Below, piece after piece: positions 26,523-35,285 of a DNA stretch of 64,000 bases. Every line of letters starts with the position of its first letter. The first letter of the stretch is position 1. The stretch lies in assembly GCA_965217175.1 (NCBI GenBank), contig OZ244251.1:3100001-3164000 (forward strand), written 5' to 3'. The notes under the pieces were generated by a model. The model worked only from the letters and a program-made list of their open reading frames with translations. It did not search any database and was not told where the DNA came from. This DNA comes from Bin87 sp965217175. Lineage in GTDB: Bacteria; Chloroflexota; Dehalococcoidia; Lucifugimonadales; UBA3495. The position numbers were made by a program, and so were the translations under genes.

Positions 26523-26993
26523 TCAGGCTCGAGTGATGGCTCCGGTAAATTCGGTCAACCAGTCGCTGCCCAAATGAACGGTGGGTCGGCAAAGCTTGAT
26601 GAAATCGCCCACGTCACCGATGTAAGGAGCCTCCCCACTGCAACGGCGCAGGTAATCGACCACATTTGCCACGTTAATGATGCCGTGGGCGTCCACAAAC
26701 GGAGACCCGGCCGCTTCCGCTGCCTCAGTCAGCACCCATTTTCCATAAACCGGGTTATTGAACCAGGTTCCTTTCAGCACTCCATCAACATCAGGCGACC
26801 GGTCGCCCATTGCCAACTCAACGGCCTGCCACAGTTCACGCCTGCGCACCGGTTCATCACGCGTAACCAGAACATCGCGCATCACCTTGCTGGCCAACAA
26901 CGTGATGTTGTCGTCAGCTCTGACGGCGTATCCGGGTTCAAGGTCAGATTGGTCTTCGAGCGAAGACGCGTCGAGGGAGGGAGGGACAACCAT
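26523..26993 (-). CDS. Hypothetical protein
   Basis: A 156-residue protein. I use ATG 26993 (MVVPPSLDASS), which has AGGAG 7 bp upstream, rather than an ATG 48 bp further out. The middle segment has a helical region rich in Arg and Leu (VMRDVLVTRDEPVRRREL) and the C-terminal part (GIINVANVVDYLRRC) is also helical. No motif, membrane segment or signal peptide stands out. It ends 46 bp from the prmC stop, on the opposite strand. Not recognised. Confidence 0.5.
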   Translation of the reverse strand: MVVPPSLDASSLEDQSDLEPGYAVRADDNITLLASKVMRDVLVTRDEPVRRRELWQAVELAMGDRSPDVDGVLKGTWFNNPVYGKWVLTEAAEAAGSPFVDAHGIINVANVVDYLRRCSGEAPYIGDVGDFIKLCRPTVHLGSDWLTEFTGAITRA

Positions 26994-27160
26994 ATCATCT
27001 CCTGGTGAGTCGAAATCTAATGCTAGTGATGTGTACGCCAAACCGCGACAACCACAATATCACGTTTCCGGATGATGTCCGTACTCTCGTTGTTAACGAC
27101 TGCGAGTTACGGGCCTGGGATCAACGAACAATAAAAGCGGTTACGCGCTCGGCCCGATTT

Positions 27161-28666
27161 TTACAATCCACGCAACTCAAGAGTGCTAACCTGGTCATTT
27201 GGAAGATCCACAATCCGGATCGCGTGGTTGTTGGTATCTGCTATGTACAGTTGCGAAGGGCGTCCGTCGTCAAAGACGGCAAAGCTCAGGCCGCTCGGTT
27301 CACTAAACGTTGCCAGTTTTCCCGGCCCGTCGTGGAGCCCGGTGGCGCCAGAACCCAACACCGTCTGTACAGACCGCGTGAGTGGAAGCAAACGCTTTAT
27401 TTTGTGGTTGTAGGTGTCGGCAAAGAACAATTCGCCTTCATGCCACTCTATGCCGATGGGATGCTGCAGCCGCACATGATGCTCCACACCGTCGTGGTCT
27501 CCGAACGCAAAAAGATCGATCCCAACCAGAGTTGCTACGCGGCCGATCGCCGGGTCGATCCCGGCGCTGCGGATGCTGCTGGTTTCTGAGTCGACGAAAT
27601 AAAGCAGTCCGTTGCCTACTGTGATACCGCTGGGTTGAGCCAAAGTAGCCGTGGCCAAAGGCCCGTTGTCGATGCTTTCAGCGCCCGTTCCGGCGTGTGG
27701 TTCAACGATCCCACTAGCTAACGACCAACGCCAGATCTGATGGATGCCCGCCATCGCAACATACAACACGCCTTCGTGGTGAGCCAGGTCCCAGGGACTG
27801 CTCAACGCCACCTGTCTGCCAGGCCCGGAGGCCCGCCGGTCGTTGCCCTGTTCACCGGTGCCGGCGACGGTGTCCACCGTCTCAGCGATCAAGTCGACGC
27901 GCCGGATGGCGTGGTTTTCGGTATCAGCCACATACAGCACATCGGAAACCAGCTCCATCCCCTGCGGATGATTGAACGCAGCCGCCGCATATCCACCGTC
28001 TATGAAATCCTCTGCGCCAGAACCCACCACCGCCCGAACGGTTCCGCTTAAATCGGAGATAACGATGCGATTGTGGTTCGTATCCGCGATGAACAGACGA
28101 TTGCCCGGACCATCGGCCAAAACCTTGCCGGGAAAGGCCAGGGATGAGACCTCCACCGCGTCCGGTTTCAGATTCAGATTCGATCGATCGATCATTCCCT
28201 GTTCGTCGAACTCGGCAATCATCTTTCCCAACAGGGAGTCAAAGTCATCGTACGGAAGTTCTCCCTCGTGTTTGCCGATAACCTTCCCGGCGGGGTCCAC
28301 AAACATCAACGTGGGCCAGGCCCGGCAGGCATACTGACGCCAAACCTTAAATTCGGCGTCGTTGATCACCGGGTGTTTCAGCTCATATCGCTGGGCGGCG
28401 CGTAGCACATTGTCGGCGTCCCTTTCATTGGGAAATTTGGCCGAATGGACCCCGATAACCACCAACTCCTCGGCGTATTTCTCTTCCAGTTTCCGCAACT
28501 GCGGAAATATGTGCATGCAGTTGACTCAACAATAGGTCCAGAAGTCGAGCACAACCAGTTTCCCACGCAGGTCAGCCATGCTGAGTGCGCGGTCCGTGTT
28601 GACCCATTCGACGTCGTCAGGAAATTCCGGCGCGTTTACCGTGCCTGCAAAAGATTGGGTGGCCAT
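27161..28666 (-). CDS. Thioredoxin-NHL repeat protein with an in-frame UGA (predicted selenocysteine) at the active site
   Basis: The gene reads through one TGA at 28526-28528 (codon 47) from ATG 28666, which has GGAGG 9 bp upstream on its strand, giving 501 residues. Around it the protein is FWTYC-U-VNCMHIFPQL. In the NHLRC2-like family this segment is FWTYCCINC, so U replaces the first Cys of the CxxC and keeps the resolving Cys (UVNC). Identity continues after it (IGVHSAKFPNER). The N-terminal thioredoxin fold (about 1-160) is followed by NHL beta-propeller repeats with ADTNHNRIVI, VADTENHAIRRV, ADTYNHKIKRL and ADTNNHAIRIV. A hairpin 18 nt past the UGA fits a SECIS. The downstream Met (28516) would give a protein lacking the UxxC. 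A plain nonsense mutation is the alternative. Confidence 0.8.
28490..28507 (-). promoter_or_regulatory. Predicted bacterial SECIS hairpin
   Basis: On the transcript, UUUCCGC and GCGGAAA form a perfect 7-bp stem around an AGUU loop. The stem begins 18 nt after the UGA (28526-28528), and the loop begins 25 nt after it. Known bacterial SECIS elements lie about 16-37 nt from the UGA with a G among the first loop bases; here the G is the second. It lies inside the coding sequence, so its preservation is constrained by the protein as well. Confidence 0.65.
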
Positions 28667-28704
28667 AACCAAGCCTCCATAGCGATAGAGCAGTATTGAC
28701 GGGG

Positions 28705-29229
28705 TTAGCGCGGGGGCTGTGACTCAAATGCCAGTGTTGCGTGGCGCATGAATATTGAACCCACTGGCTCGCCCAACGGAGCGTTGGCCACCAGCACCGC
28801 AATAACGTGTTCCTGGCCCGGTTGGCCCGGTTCTTCAACCAGCACACGTTTCGGCGTGTTATTCCCAGTCACCACCCCGATGTTGCGGTCGATTTTTCCG
28901 TCAACGAAAACCTCGCCGTAGTTATCCACGTTGGTCTCAAAGAATACCCGGCATGTCGACACATCCTGTCCCTTTACCGCGTCAGGCATAATGAAACGCA
29001 ACCGATACCACGCGAACGTAAATCCTACCGAATAACGTTTCTGAAAATCGGACCCGCTCTCCCACGAGGAATCGTCGTAGTCTGGCAATCTGGCCTCGCT
29101 GGCCAGCTTCTCTGCCACCAATCCCTGGTTGGGTTCGCCGGGCTCCAGGCCCAGCGCTACGCGCCAGCCATCCGACTTGATGATGGACAGGTCGGATTTC
29201 TGCTCTAAATCAAGCGCTACTCTCGGCAT
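28705..29229 (-). CDS. Beta-sandwich (galactose-binding-like) domain protein
   Basis: A 174-residue protein starting after CAGGAGAAACC. It resembles the N-terminal sugar-binding domain of glycoside hydrolase family 2 proteins: LPDYDDSSWESGSDFQ, TFAWYRLRFIMP and FFETNVDNYGEVFVDGK match the usual W..V..P (D..W..), W(Y)R..F.. and D....VW.NG patterns. There is no catalytic domain and no signal peptide. It lies immediately upstream (38 bp) of the UGA-containing thioredoxin-NHL gene on the same strand and is probably co-transcribed with it. Role unknown; possibly ligand binding. Confidence 0.6.
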   Translation of the reverse strand: MPRVALDLEQKSDLSIIKSDGWRVALGLEPGEPNQGLVAEKLASEARLPDYDDSSWESGSDFQKRYSVGFTFAWYRLRFIMPDAVKGQDVSTCRVFFETNVDNYGEVFVDGKIDRNIGVVTGNNTPKRVLVEEPGQPGQEHVIAVLVANAPLGEPVGSIFMRHATLAFESQPPR

Positions 29230-29289
29230 GGGGTTTCTCCTGTAATGGTTGTGATGATCGGGTCACGATCCCGCCCAGCGGCGTGGTGA

Positions 29290-30018
29290 TCAGGCCTTCA
29301 GGTGCTGGCCGAAAAACTCCAGCGTCCGCGGCCAAGACCGGTCAGCGGCTTCTTTCTGGTAGCGGGGACCCGTAAAATCCATAAATGCGTGATCCGCTTC
29401 ACGGTAAACGTAAAACTGATGCTCCTTGCCCAGGCGGTTCAGCTCTTCGTCGAAATTACGCATGTCGACTTGAGATGGGTTCTCGTCAACTTCACCAAAG
29501 TGGAACAGCATCGGGCAGTTGATATTGCCAGCCAGTTCAAACGGAGGCGTGGCGCCGTCTCCCCACGTAACCAGCAGGTTCCCGCCGTAGTAGGGCGCTA
29601 CCGCTGCGAAATGCGGGTTCGATGCGGCTGCCAACCAGGCGACCCGACCACCCATGCAGAAGCCGGTCACACCGATGCGGTCGCCTCGTATCGCTTCGTG
29701 GTTACGGAGCCAATCCACCGTGGCGCCAATGTCGGCCACGATGTGGGGGTCACTGAGGACGTCCCACGGACGCGGTCGCGGGTCGCCATTCAACACGTCA
29801 TCGGAAATCCGGTGGTACAAGTTTGGAGCTACCGCTGCGAATCCTTCCGCGGCCAATCGGTCGCAGATTGTTCGAATAAACTCGTCCACTCCGCCGCCGT
29901 GTTGCGCCACCACCACCGCGGGAAACGGAGCGGTGAAACCGGCGCTGCTACTCGGCACGCTGGCATACATATCCATCTCACTGCCGTCAACGGAAACTTT
30001 CTCCCAAAAACTGGCCAT
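29290..30018 (-). CDS. Dienelactone hydrolase family protein, copy 1
   Basis: A 242-residue alpha/beta hydrolase of the carboxymethylenebutenolidase family, starting at ATG 30018 (MASFWEKVS); another ATG is 6 bp upstream. The catalytic Cys is in GVTGFCMGGRVAWL, the Asp probably in FHFGEVDENPS, and the His in YREADHAFMDF. Family members hydrolyse dienelactone to maleylacetate in chloroaromatic degradation, though many act on other esters. It lies 56 bp downstream of a close paralog on the same strand (30075-30806), with nearly identical motifs. It is probably a recent tandem duplication, and the pair is likely co-transcribed. Confidence 0.88.
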   Translation of the reverse strand: MASFWEKVSVDGSEMDMYASVPSSSAGFTAPFPAVVVAQHGGGVDEFIRTICDRLAAEGFAAVAPNLYHRISDDVLNGDPRPRPWDVLSDPHIVADIGATVDWLRNHEAIRGDRIGVTGFCMGGRVAWLAAASNPHFAAVAPYYGGNLLVTWGDGATPPFELAGNINCPMLFHFGEVDENPSQVDMRNFDEELNRLGKEHQFYVYREADHAFMDFTGPRYQKEAADRSWPRTLEFFGQHLKA

Positions 30019-30074
30019 AACCATACCTCCATCGATATTTAATCAACCATAACTACATTCGTCATCGGAACGGG

Positions 30075-30806
30075 TTAACCCTTCAGGTGCCGGTCGAAAA
30101 ATTCAACGGTTCGCGGCCACGAAGCTTCCGCGGCGGCCTGTTGGTAACGTCCGCCGGCGGGGTTCATGAAGGCATGGTCTGCCCCTGGGTACGAATGAAA
30201 CTGATGCCCCTTGCCTAAACGGTCCAATTCCGCATCCAACGCTCGCATGTCATCGGGCGACGGGTTGACGTCGATCTCTCCGAAGTGGAACAGCATGGGG
30301 CAGTTGATGTTTTCCGCCAACTCAAATGGGGGTGTTTCTCCGGTTCCCCAGGTGGTCATTAAATTGCCACCATAATAGGGTACCACGGCGGCAAAATGCG
30401 GATTGGTGGCGGCAGCCAGCCAGGCGATCCGACCGCCCATGCAGAACCCGGTCACGCCGATCCGGTCGCTTTGCACTGCATCGTGATTCCGCAGCCACTC
30501 CACGGCAGCGTTGACGTCAGCGATGATATCCGGATCACTGAGCAATGCGGCCGGTCGGGGACGGGGCTGTTCGTTGAGCAATGCTGGATCCGTGACCCGG
30601 TGATACAGGTTCGGCGCCACGGCAGCATAACCCTGAGCCGCCAATCGGTCGCAAATGTCCTGTATGAATGCGTCAACGCCGGTGGCGTGTTGAGCGACCA
30701 GCACGGCCGGGAATGGTGCGCTGAATCCAGCGCTGCTACTGGGCACGCTGGCGTACATGTCCATTTCTTGACCATTAACGCTGATAGTTTCCCAAAAACT
30801 TGCCAT
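30075..30806 (-). CDS. Dienelactone hydrolase family protein, copy 2
   Basis: A 243-residue paralog of the downstream gene. I start at ATG 30806 (MASFWETIS), with AGGAG 7 bp upstream; the longer frame from 30857 adds a basic segment with no homology to the other copy. The catalytic Cys is in GVTGFCMGGRIAWL, the Asp in FHFGEIDVNPS and the His in YPGADHAFMNP. Differences between copies are spread across the protein, and both retain the triad, so both are expected to be active. It is upstream in the tandem pair. Substrate unknown. Confidence 0.88.
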   Translation of the reverse strand: MASFWETISVNGQEMDMYASVPSSSAGFSAPFPAVLVAQHATGVDAFIQDICDRLAAQGYAAVAPNLYHRVTDPALLNEQPRPRPAALLSDPDIIADVNAAVEWLRNHDAVQSDRIGVTGFCMGGRIAWLAAATNPHFAAVVPYYGGNLMTTWGTGETPPFELAENINCPMLFHFGEIDVNPSPDDMRALDAELDRLGKGHQFHSYPGADHAFMNPAGGRYQQAAAEASWPRTVEFFDRHLKG

Positions 30807-30879
30807 GAGTTTCTCCTGCAGGCACCCAGACGCCCCGGGCCTATCCCGTCTCGACAATCGATACAGACCCGGGCGATTC

Positions 30880-32214
30880 CTAGAACAATCCTTCGTCGCG
30901 GACCTGCGCCAATGTGGCCTCGAAAGCGGCTAAAGTCTGGTCAATATCCGCCTCGACGTGGGTAGCTGAAACCAGCAATGCATCGCGACCCATGATATCG
31001 ATCCCGCGGTTTTGCAACCCTCGCTTTATCGCGGTCACTGCCGGCGTGGCCGCGGCTGACTTGATGCGGCGATTTACTTCCGGCCCAAACTCCCGATCAA
31101 AATCACCTTCCGCCAACGTATAGTGGATCATGGACGCGATGCCATACGCATGGCCGCTCACCTCCATGCGGGAGAAAACGTCGTTGAGTCCAGTTTTGAG
31201 CCTGGCAGCCATTGCATCAGCCCGTTGATTGATTGGTTCGGCTGCTATCAATTCCAGGCAGGTTGCCCCGGCTACTGCCGATAGAGGATTACCATTGAAC
31301 GTGCCCGGATGATAGACCCTTTGGGTGTTGTCCCAGTCCGGATCGCCCCGTTGCGCGATCATGTCGACGATTTCTGACTTTCCTCCCACGGCTCCACCCG
31401 GCAACGCACCGGCAACGATCTTGGCCATGGTCGTCAAGTCCGGCGAAATTCCAAACCGCACTTGTGCTCCGCCCGGCGACGCTCGAAAGCCGGTAACTAC
31501 CTCGTCGAATATAAGAACCACTCCATGACGATCGCAGAGATCCCTCAATCCCGACAGATATGCCACCACATCGAAAGGCAGTTGCCCGTAATGAGCGCCG
31601 GTGGGTTCAAGGATTATCGCGGCTATGTCTGTATCTCGCTCCATCGCCTGCTGTACGGCATCCAGGTCACCGGCGGGCACAACAACCATGCTGCCCCAGG
31701 ATTCCACCGGAATTCCGGGAGCCGGGCGATCAGAGCCCGCCATCGCGTAGTCGTGCCAGCCATGGAAATGGTCTTGCAGCTTTATGACTTTGTTCCGGCC
31801 CGTGTACGCGCGTGCCAGTCGCATCGCCATCAGTGTGGCTTCGGTGCCGCTGCTGTGAAAACGCACCCGCTCGATTGCCGGCATTAACGCCATGATCGCC
31901 CTGGCCCACCGTAGCTCTTCGTCGGTGCACGCGCCAAGGTGAGTACCGCGGCGCATCTGCTCCACCACCGCGTCGGCGACCGCTGGATGAGAATGACCTA
32001 AAATTAATGCGCCGTGTCCCGATACATAGTCAATAAGCTCATTCCCGTCCACATCCCATTTTCTGGGACCCTCTCCGTGAGTTATGTATAGTGGGAATGG
32101 TTCGGCGTACCGGTTGTCGTGGGTCACACCGCCGGGGAATATCCCGACAGCTTCCCGGTATCGTTCCGCGGAGCCGGGGTGTTGACTAATGTACTGTTCC
32201 AGGATCGTGGGCAT
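30880..32214 (-). CDS. PLP-dependent aminotransferase-family enzyme (GSA aminomutase-like)
   Basis: A 444-residue class III aminotransferase. VSGHGALILGHSHPAVADA is the N-terminal family block, GTEATLMAMRLARAYTGR the substrate-cofactor block, and FDEVVTGFR holds the Asp that contacts the PLP ring N. The Lys that forms the Schiff base is in TMAKIVAGALPGG. The FDEV and AKI-AGALPGG motifs fit glutamate-1-semialdehyde aminomutase and its relatives. Heme biosynthesis genes are not nearby and the PLP-site sequence is not the GSAM consensus, so a transaminase for another substrate (amino acid or sugar) is equally possible. It follows the MFS carrier on the same strand. Confidence 0.8.
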   Translation of the reverse strand: MPTILEQYISQHPGSAERYREAVGIFPGGVTHDNRYAEPFPLYITHGEGPRKWDVDGNELIDYVSGHGALILGHSHPAVADAVVEQMRRGTHLGACTDEELRWARAIMALMPAIERVRFHSSGTEATLMAMRLARAYTGRNKVIKLQDHFHGWHDYAMAGSDRPAPGIPVESWGSMVVVPAGDLDAVQQAMERDTDIAAIILEPTGAHYGQLPFDVVAYLSGLRDLCDRHGVVLIFDEVVTGFRASPGGAQVRFGISPDLTTMAKIVAGALPGGAVGGKSEIVDMIAQRGDPDWDNTQRVYHPGTFNGNPLSAVAGATCLELIAAEPINQRADAMAARLKTGLNDVFSRMEVSGHAYGIASMIHYTLAEGDFDREFGPEVNRRIKSAAATPAVTAIKRGLQNRGIDIMGRDALLVSATHVEADIDQTLAAFEATLAQVRDEGLF

Positions 32215-32287
32215 ATTTACACTCCGACTGTTTCATTCTCACGATTGAACGGCGGGCACATTGTAGCACAGCGACTCGGTCGGAAAT

Positions 32288-33610
32288 CTAATCGCTATCG
32301 GATGGATCGGGCGCTGCAGCAGTCAATACCGGTGGTTTCCTTATCAGCATGAAAAACACCCCGGCAATCATGGCGCAGATGGCTCCCGGCACGATTGCCC
32401 GGTCGTAGTTCCCGAACCTGTCGTAGACCCATCCGGCGTACACCGGCGAAGCCACCAGGGCCCACGCGTACCCGAAAGTTATGTATCCTCGCAGCGTCGC
32501 GAATCTGCTACGACCAAAATATTCGCCCAACGCCGCCCACACAATCACGCCAGCCCCGTCCATCATCCCCTCGCAAACGACAAACCCCAAAACCAACGTG
32601 ATTCCCACCGCCGTCTGCCAATCACCCAACCACAGGAACAGGTAACCGATCCCCTCCACGCTCAGACTGAGACCCAAAATTGCCTTCTTGGAAACTCGAT
32701 CTCCCAAATATCCCATGACCAGCCGGGACACGAAGTTGATCGCAGACATGGCGCCGACGAGGTTGGCGGCCATCTGCGGAGTCATTCCCTTGTCCTCCAC
32801 CAGGATGGGAAACAGACTCACCAATATGCCCAACGTGGCGGTCTGCCTCAATCCAGCGCCCAACAACAGGAACCAGTAAGCCTGGGTCCGTAACGCCTCC
32901 CGAACCGTGTAATCCCGGTACTCCCGCCGGGCAACCCCTCGGGTCCCGGCGGCTGCGGGAGGACGCGTTGCGCCATCCGGCAACAGTCCCATGTCCTCCG
33001 GCCGGTTACGGAACCAGTAACAGATCGGAAGCAGGATCACCAAATAAAACAATCCGGAGGTAACCAATCCCCATTGCAAATTCGTTTTGTCAATCAACAG
33101 ATTCATCGTAGGGATGAGAGCCAATCCACCCAACGATGCAACGGCGGCAAGGATTGAAATCGACAGCGATCTCCGCCTGACGAACCACTGGTTTAAGCCA
33201 GCAAAACAGGCGTGCTGGAACGCCATGCTGTTACCCAGCGACACCAATCCCAGGTAAACCACGGCAAAGGCCCACAGGTTTGGCATCCAGAACGCCATCA
33301 GCAGGTAGCCAGCGACCGTAATCATCAGTGACGGCACCAATACTTTGCGGTTACCGAACTTGTCGATCAACCATCCCGCGAGCGGACCCTCCAGGCCTCC
33401 TTCCGCTCGTGCGACTGAAAACACCAGGTTCGTTTGTGCCTGCGTGATCATCAACTGATCCCGGATCGGCAAGACCAGCACTCCGAACCCCCGGAAGAAT
33501 ATGCCGCTGGCGAAAAAGCTCATCACCGAGGTGATTGCAACCATCCACCAACCGTAGTACATCCGCGGCTGTCGCTGGGCAGGCGCCGTCCTTTCACCAG
33601 TCACTGCCAA
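32288..33610 (-). CDS. MFS transporter, monocarboxylate/oxalate-type
   Basis: A 440-residue membrane protein with about 12 hydrophobic segments. The loop between TM2 and TM3 is AGWLIDKFGNRKVL, the MFS signature (G-x-x-x-D-R/K-x-G-x-R/K). The arrangement YGWWMVAITSVMSFFASGIFF at the N-terminus is typical of the oxalate:formate antiporter/monocarboxylate group. It is paralogous to the carrier at 45286-46635, sharing FSVARAEG-GPLAGWL and the domain order. It lies 73 bp upstream of the PLP enzyme on the same strand, suggesting uptake of its substrate. Transported compound unknown. Confidence 0.85.
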   Translation of the reverse strand: MAVTGERTAPAQRQPRMYYGWWMVAITSVMSFFASGIFFRGFGVLVLPIRDQLMITQAQTNLVFSVARAEGGLEGPLAGWLIDKFGNRKVLVPSLMITVAGYLLMAFWMPNLWAFAVVYLGLVSLGNSMAFQHACFAGLNQWFVRRRSLSISILAAVASLGGLALIPTMNLLIDKTNLQWGLVTSGLFYLVILLPICYWFRNRPEDMGLLPDGATRPPAAAGTRGVARREYRDYTVREALRTQAYWFLLLGAGLRQTATLGILVSLFPILVEDKGMTPQMAANLVGAMSAINFVSRLVMGYLGDRVSKKAILGLSLSVEGIGYLFLWLGDWQTAVGITLVLGFVVCEGMMDGAGVIVWAALGEYFGRSRFATLRGYITFGYAWALVASPVYAGWVYDRFGNYDRAIVPGAICAMIAGVFFMLIRKPPVLTAAAPDPSDSD

Positions 33611-33746
33611 ATCGATTCACCACACCAAAGCGCAAAAATTTGCCCCGGTCTGCATTCGCAGCCGGGGGCGACGCGCACCGGAAAACTATTGTAATCGTTG
33701 CCACTGTTCACAGCAATGACGGTTACATGCTCACGCGTACCCACTT

Positions 33747-33890
33747 TGTCATTGCCACCCTGTGCTCGATGCGGGGGTTGGCAATCTCGATGAGGCTGAA
33801 CACACGTAGACGATCCTTCGACAAGCTCAGGACGAACGGCCCGGTGGGGCCGGCCGGGATTGCCACGTCGCTGTGCTCCTCGCAATGACA
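33747..33890. repeat. Short terminal-inverted-repeat element, family A copy 2 (with a nested repeat)
   Basis: A 144-bp unit beginning TGTCATTGCC and ending CTCGCAATGACA; the ends match the 9396-9504 copy. The centre shares GCAATCTCGATGAGG. Here the centre also contains TTCGACAAGCTCAGGACGAA, a short sequence I recognise as recurrent in many bacterial genomes, apparently inserted in the element. The 33611-34033 gap contains this element, a promoter candidate and no gene. Confidence 0.7.
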
Positions 33891-33962
33891 GAATTGAGCT
33901 GTGCTCCGCGCAGTGACAGATTAAAGCGGGTACGCGTGGGCGGTTACATGACGCTCTTCGAT

Positions 33963-33991
33963 TTCATTCATGGGTTTGCACCGGGTACAAT
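33963..33991 (+). promoter_or_regulatory. Possible promoter of dinB
   Basis: TTCATT at 33963-33968, 17-bp spacer, TACAAT at 33986-33991, about 42 bp before ATG 34034. No LexA-type palindrome was recognised. Confidence 0.35.
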
Positions 33992-34033
33992 TCACAGTTG
34001 ATACCCGTCCGTTGACAATTTGCTGGATTCACG

Positions 34034-35206
34034 ATGGCGCAGCAATCGGCCCGCTACATTATTCACGCCGACCTGGACGCGTTCTACGCGGCAGTGGAAC
34101 AGCTGGATCGCCCTGAGCTCCGCGGCAAGCCCGTGCTCGTGGGAGGCAGACCCGAAGGCCGCGGCGTGGTGGCCACAGCATCATACGAGGCCCGCGAATT
34201 TGGGGTGCACTCAGCAATGCCCATGGCAACTGCCATCCGGCAATGCCCCGACGGTATAGTAGTTCGACCTCGTTTCGACCGTTACCGGGAAATGTCGGGG
34301 CAGGTTATGCACATTTTTCGGTCAGTCACCCATATTGTTGAGCCTCTGTCGCTTGATGAAGCATTTCTCGACATAACCGCAGTCGCCGCTGCCGGCGGTT
34401 CCCCTCTCGCCATCGCTATCGATATAAAAAAGCGAGTATCCACGGAAACCGGCCTAAAGGTTTCCGTGGGATTAAGCAGTAGCAAGTGCGTTTCCAAGAT
34501 CGCATCCGACCTGCAAAAACCAGATGGCCTTGTCGTTATCCCGGCAGGGCAAGAAGCCGAATTCTTGGCTCCGTTGCCCGTGGGCAAACTTTCCGGGATT
34601 GGTCCAAAATCCGTTGCGCGCATTCACGCTGACGGAGTGAGAACCATCGGCGACCTGGCGCAGATGCCCGACAGTTGGTTCGCCCACCGATTCGGAAAGC
34701 GCGGTCCAAGCATCCGCGACCACTCCCGCGGTATCGACCACGACCGCGTCCAACCGGTGCGCGAAAGAAAATCAATCAGCAGCGAGACCACTTTTCCCGA
34801 GGATCTCAACGATTCTAAGGACCTGTTCGCGGTTATCCGACGATTGTCTGAGCATGTTGCCAGCGCGTTGACCGACAAAGGATTACTCGGCAGGACGGTG
34901 ACCGTGAAAATGCGGCTCTCCGATTTCACGACGTTTACCCGTCAGACCACGTTACCCAACCCCACCAGCGACGCCGCCACAATAGAATCTACAGCCCGAA
35001 CCTTGCTGGATCGGGAACTGGCGCCAGAACGGGCATTCCGTCTGCTCGGAGTGGGAATCTCCGGGTTCACCGACCACGGAGAATCAAACCGGGAACGGCA
35101 CGTGCCCGCTGATTCTCCGCACACTGTTGGGACCCTGTCGACGCCCGATTATCAATACCGTATGCCGTTACTGTTCGATGGTGGCCCGACGCAAACCGGA
35201 ATATAG
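34034..35206 (+). CDS. dinB: DNA polymerase IV
   Basis: A 390-residue Y-family polymerase. The first catalytic Asp and its steric region are ADLDAFYAAVEQLDRPEL at residues about 12-29; the second carboxylate pair is in LSLDEAFLDIT near residue 110. A helix-hairpin-helix region (KLSGIGPKSVARIHADGV) follows, then the little-finger domain. The length matches bacterial Pol IV (about 350-400). A beta-clamp motif is expected at the C-terminus but is not evident to me. Pol IV does error-prone lesion bypass. The repeat element lies upstream, but no SOS box was found. Confidence 0.93.
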   Translation: MAQQSARYIIHADLDAFYAAVEQLDRPELRGKPVLVGGRPEGRGVVATASYEAREFGVHSAMPMATAIRQCPDGIVVRPRFDRYREMSGQVMHIFRSVTHIVEPLSLDEAFLDITAVAAAGGSPLAIAIDIKKRVSTETGLKVSVGLSSSKCVSKIASDLQKPDGLVVIPAGQEAEFLAPLPVGKLSGIGPKSVARIHADGVRTIGDLAQMPDSWFAHRFGKRGPSIRDHSRGIDHDRVQPVRERKSISSETTFPEDLNDSKDLFAVIRRLSEHVASALTDKGLLGRTVTVKMRLSDFTTFTRQTTLPNPTSDAATIESTARTLLDRELAPERAFRLLGVGISGFTDHGESNRERHVPADSPHTVGTLSTPDYQYRMPLLFDGGPTQTGI

Positions 35207-35285
35207 CATCTGGGCGACCAACGGAGACCCGGCCGGGTCTCGGAGCAGATCACGGTGATTCATTAACAGTGTTCCATTAGTTGGG

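Noticed and set aside
27161..28516. Thioredoxin-NHL gene starting at ATG 28516
   Set aside because: That Met is inside the conserved active-site segment (NCMHIF), lacks a ribosome-binding site and would remove the N-terminal half of the thioredoxin motif.
28378..28566. A separate small ORF in a different frame over the UGA region
   Set aside because: It is the shadow of the UGA-containing gene; the in-frame read-through gives family homology on both sides, while this frame gives none.
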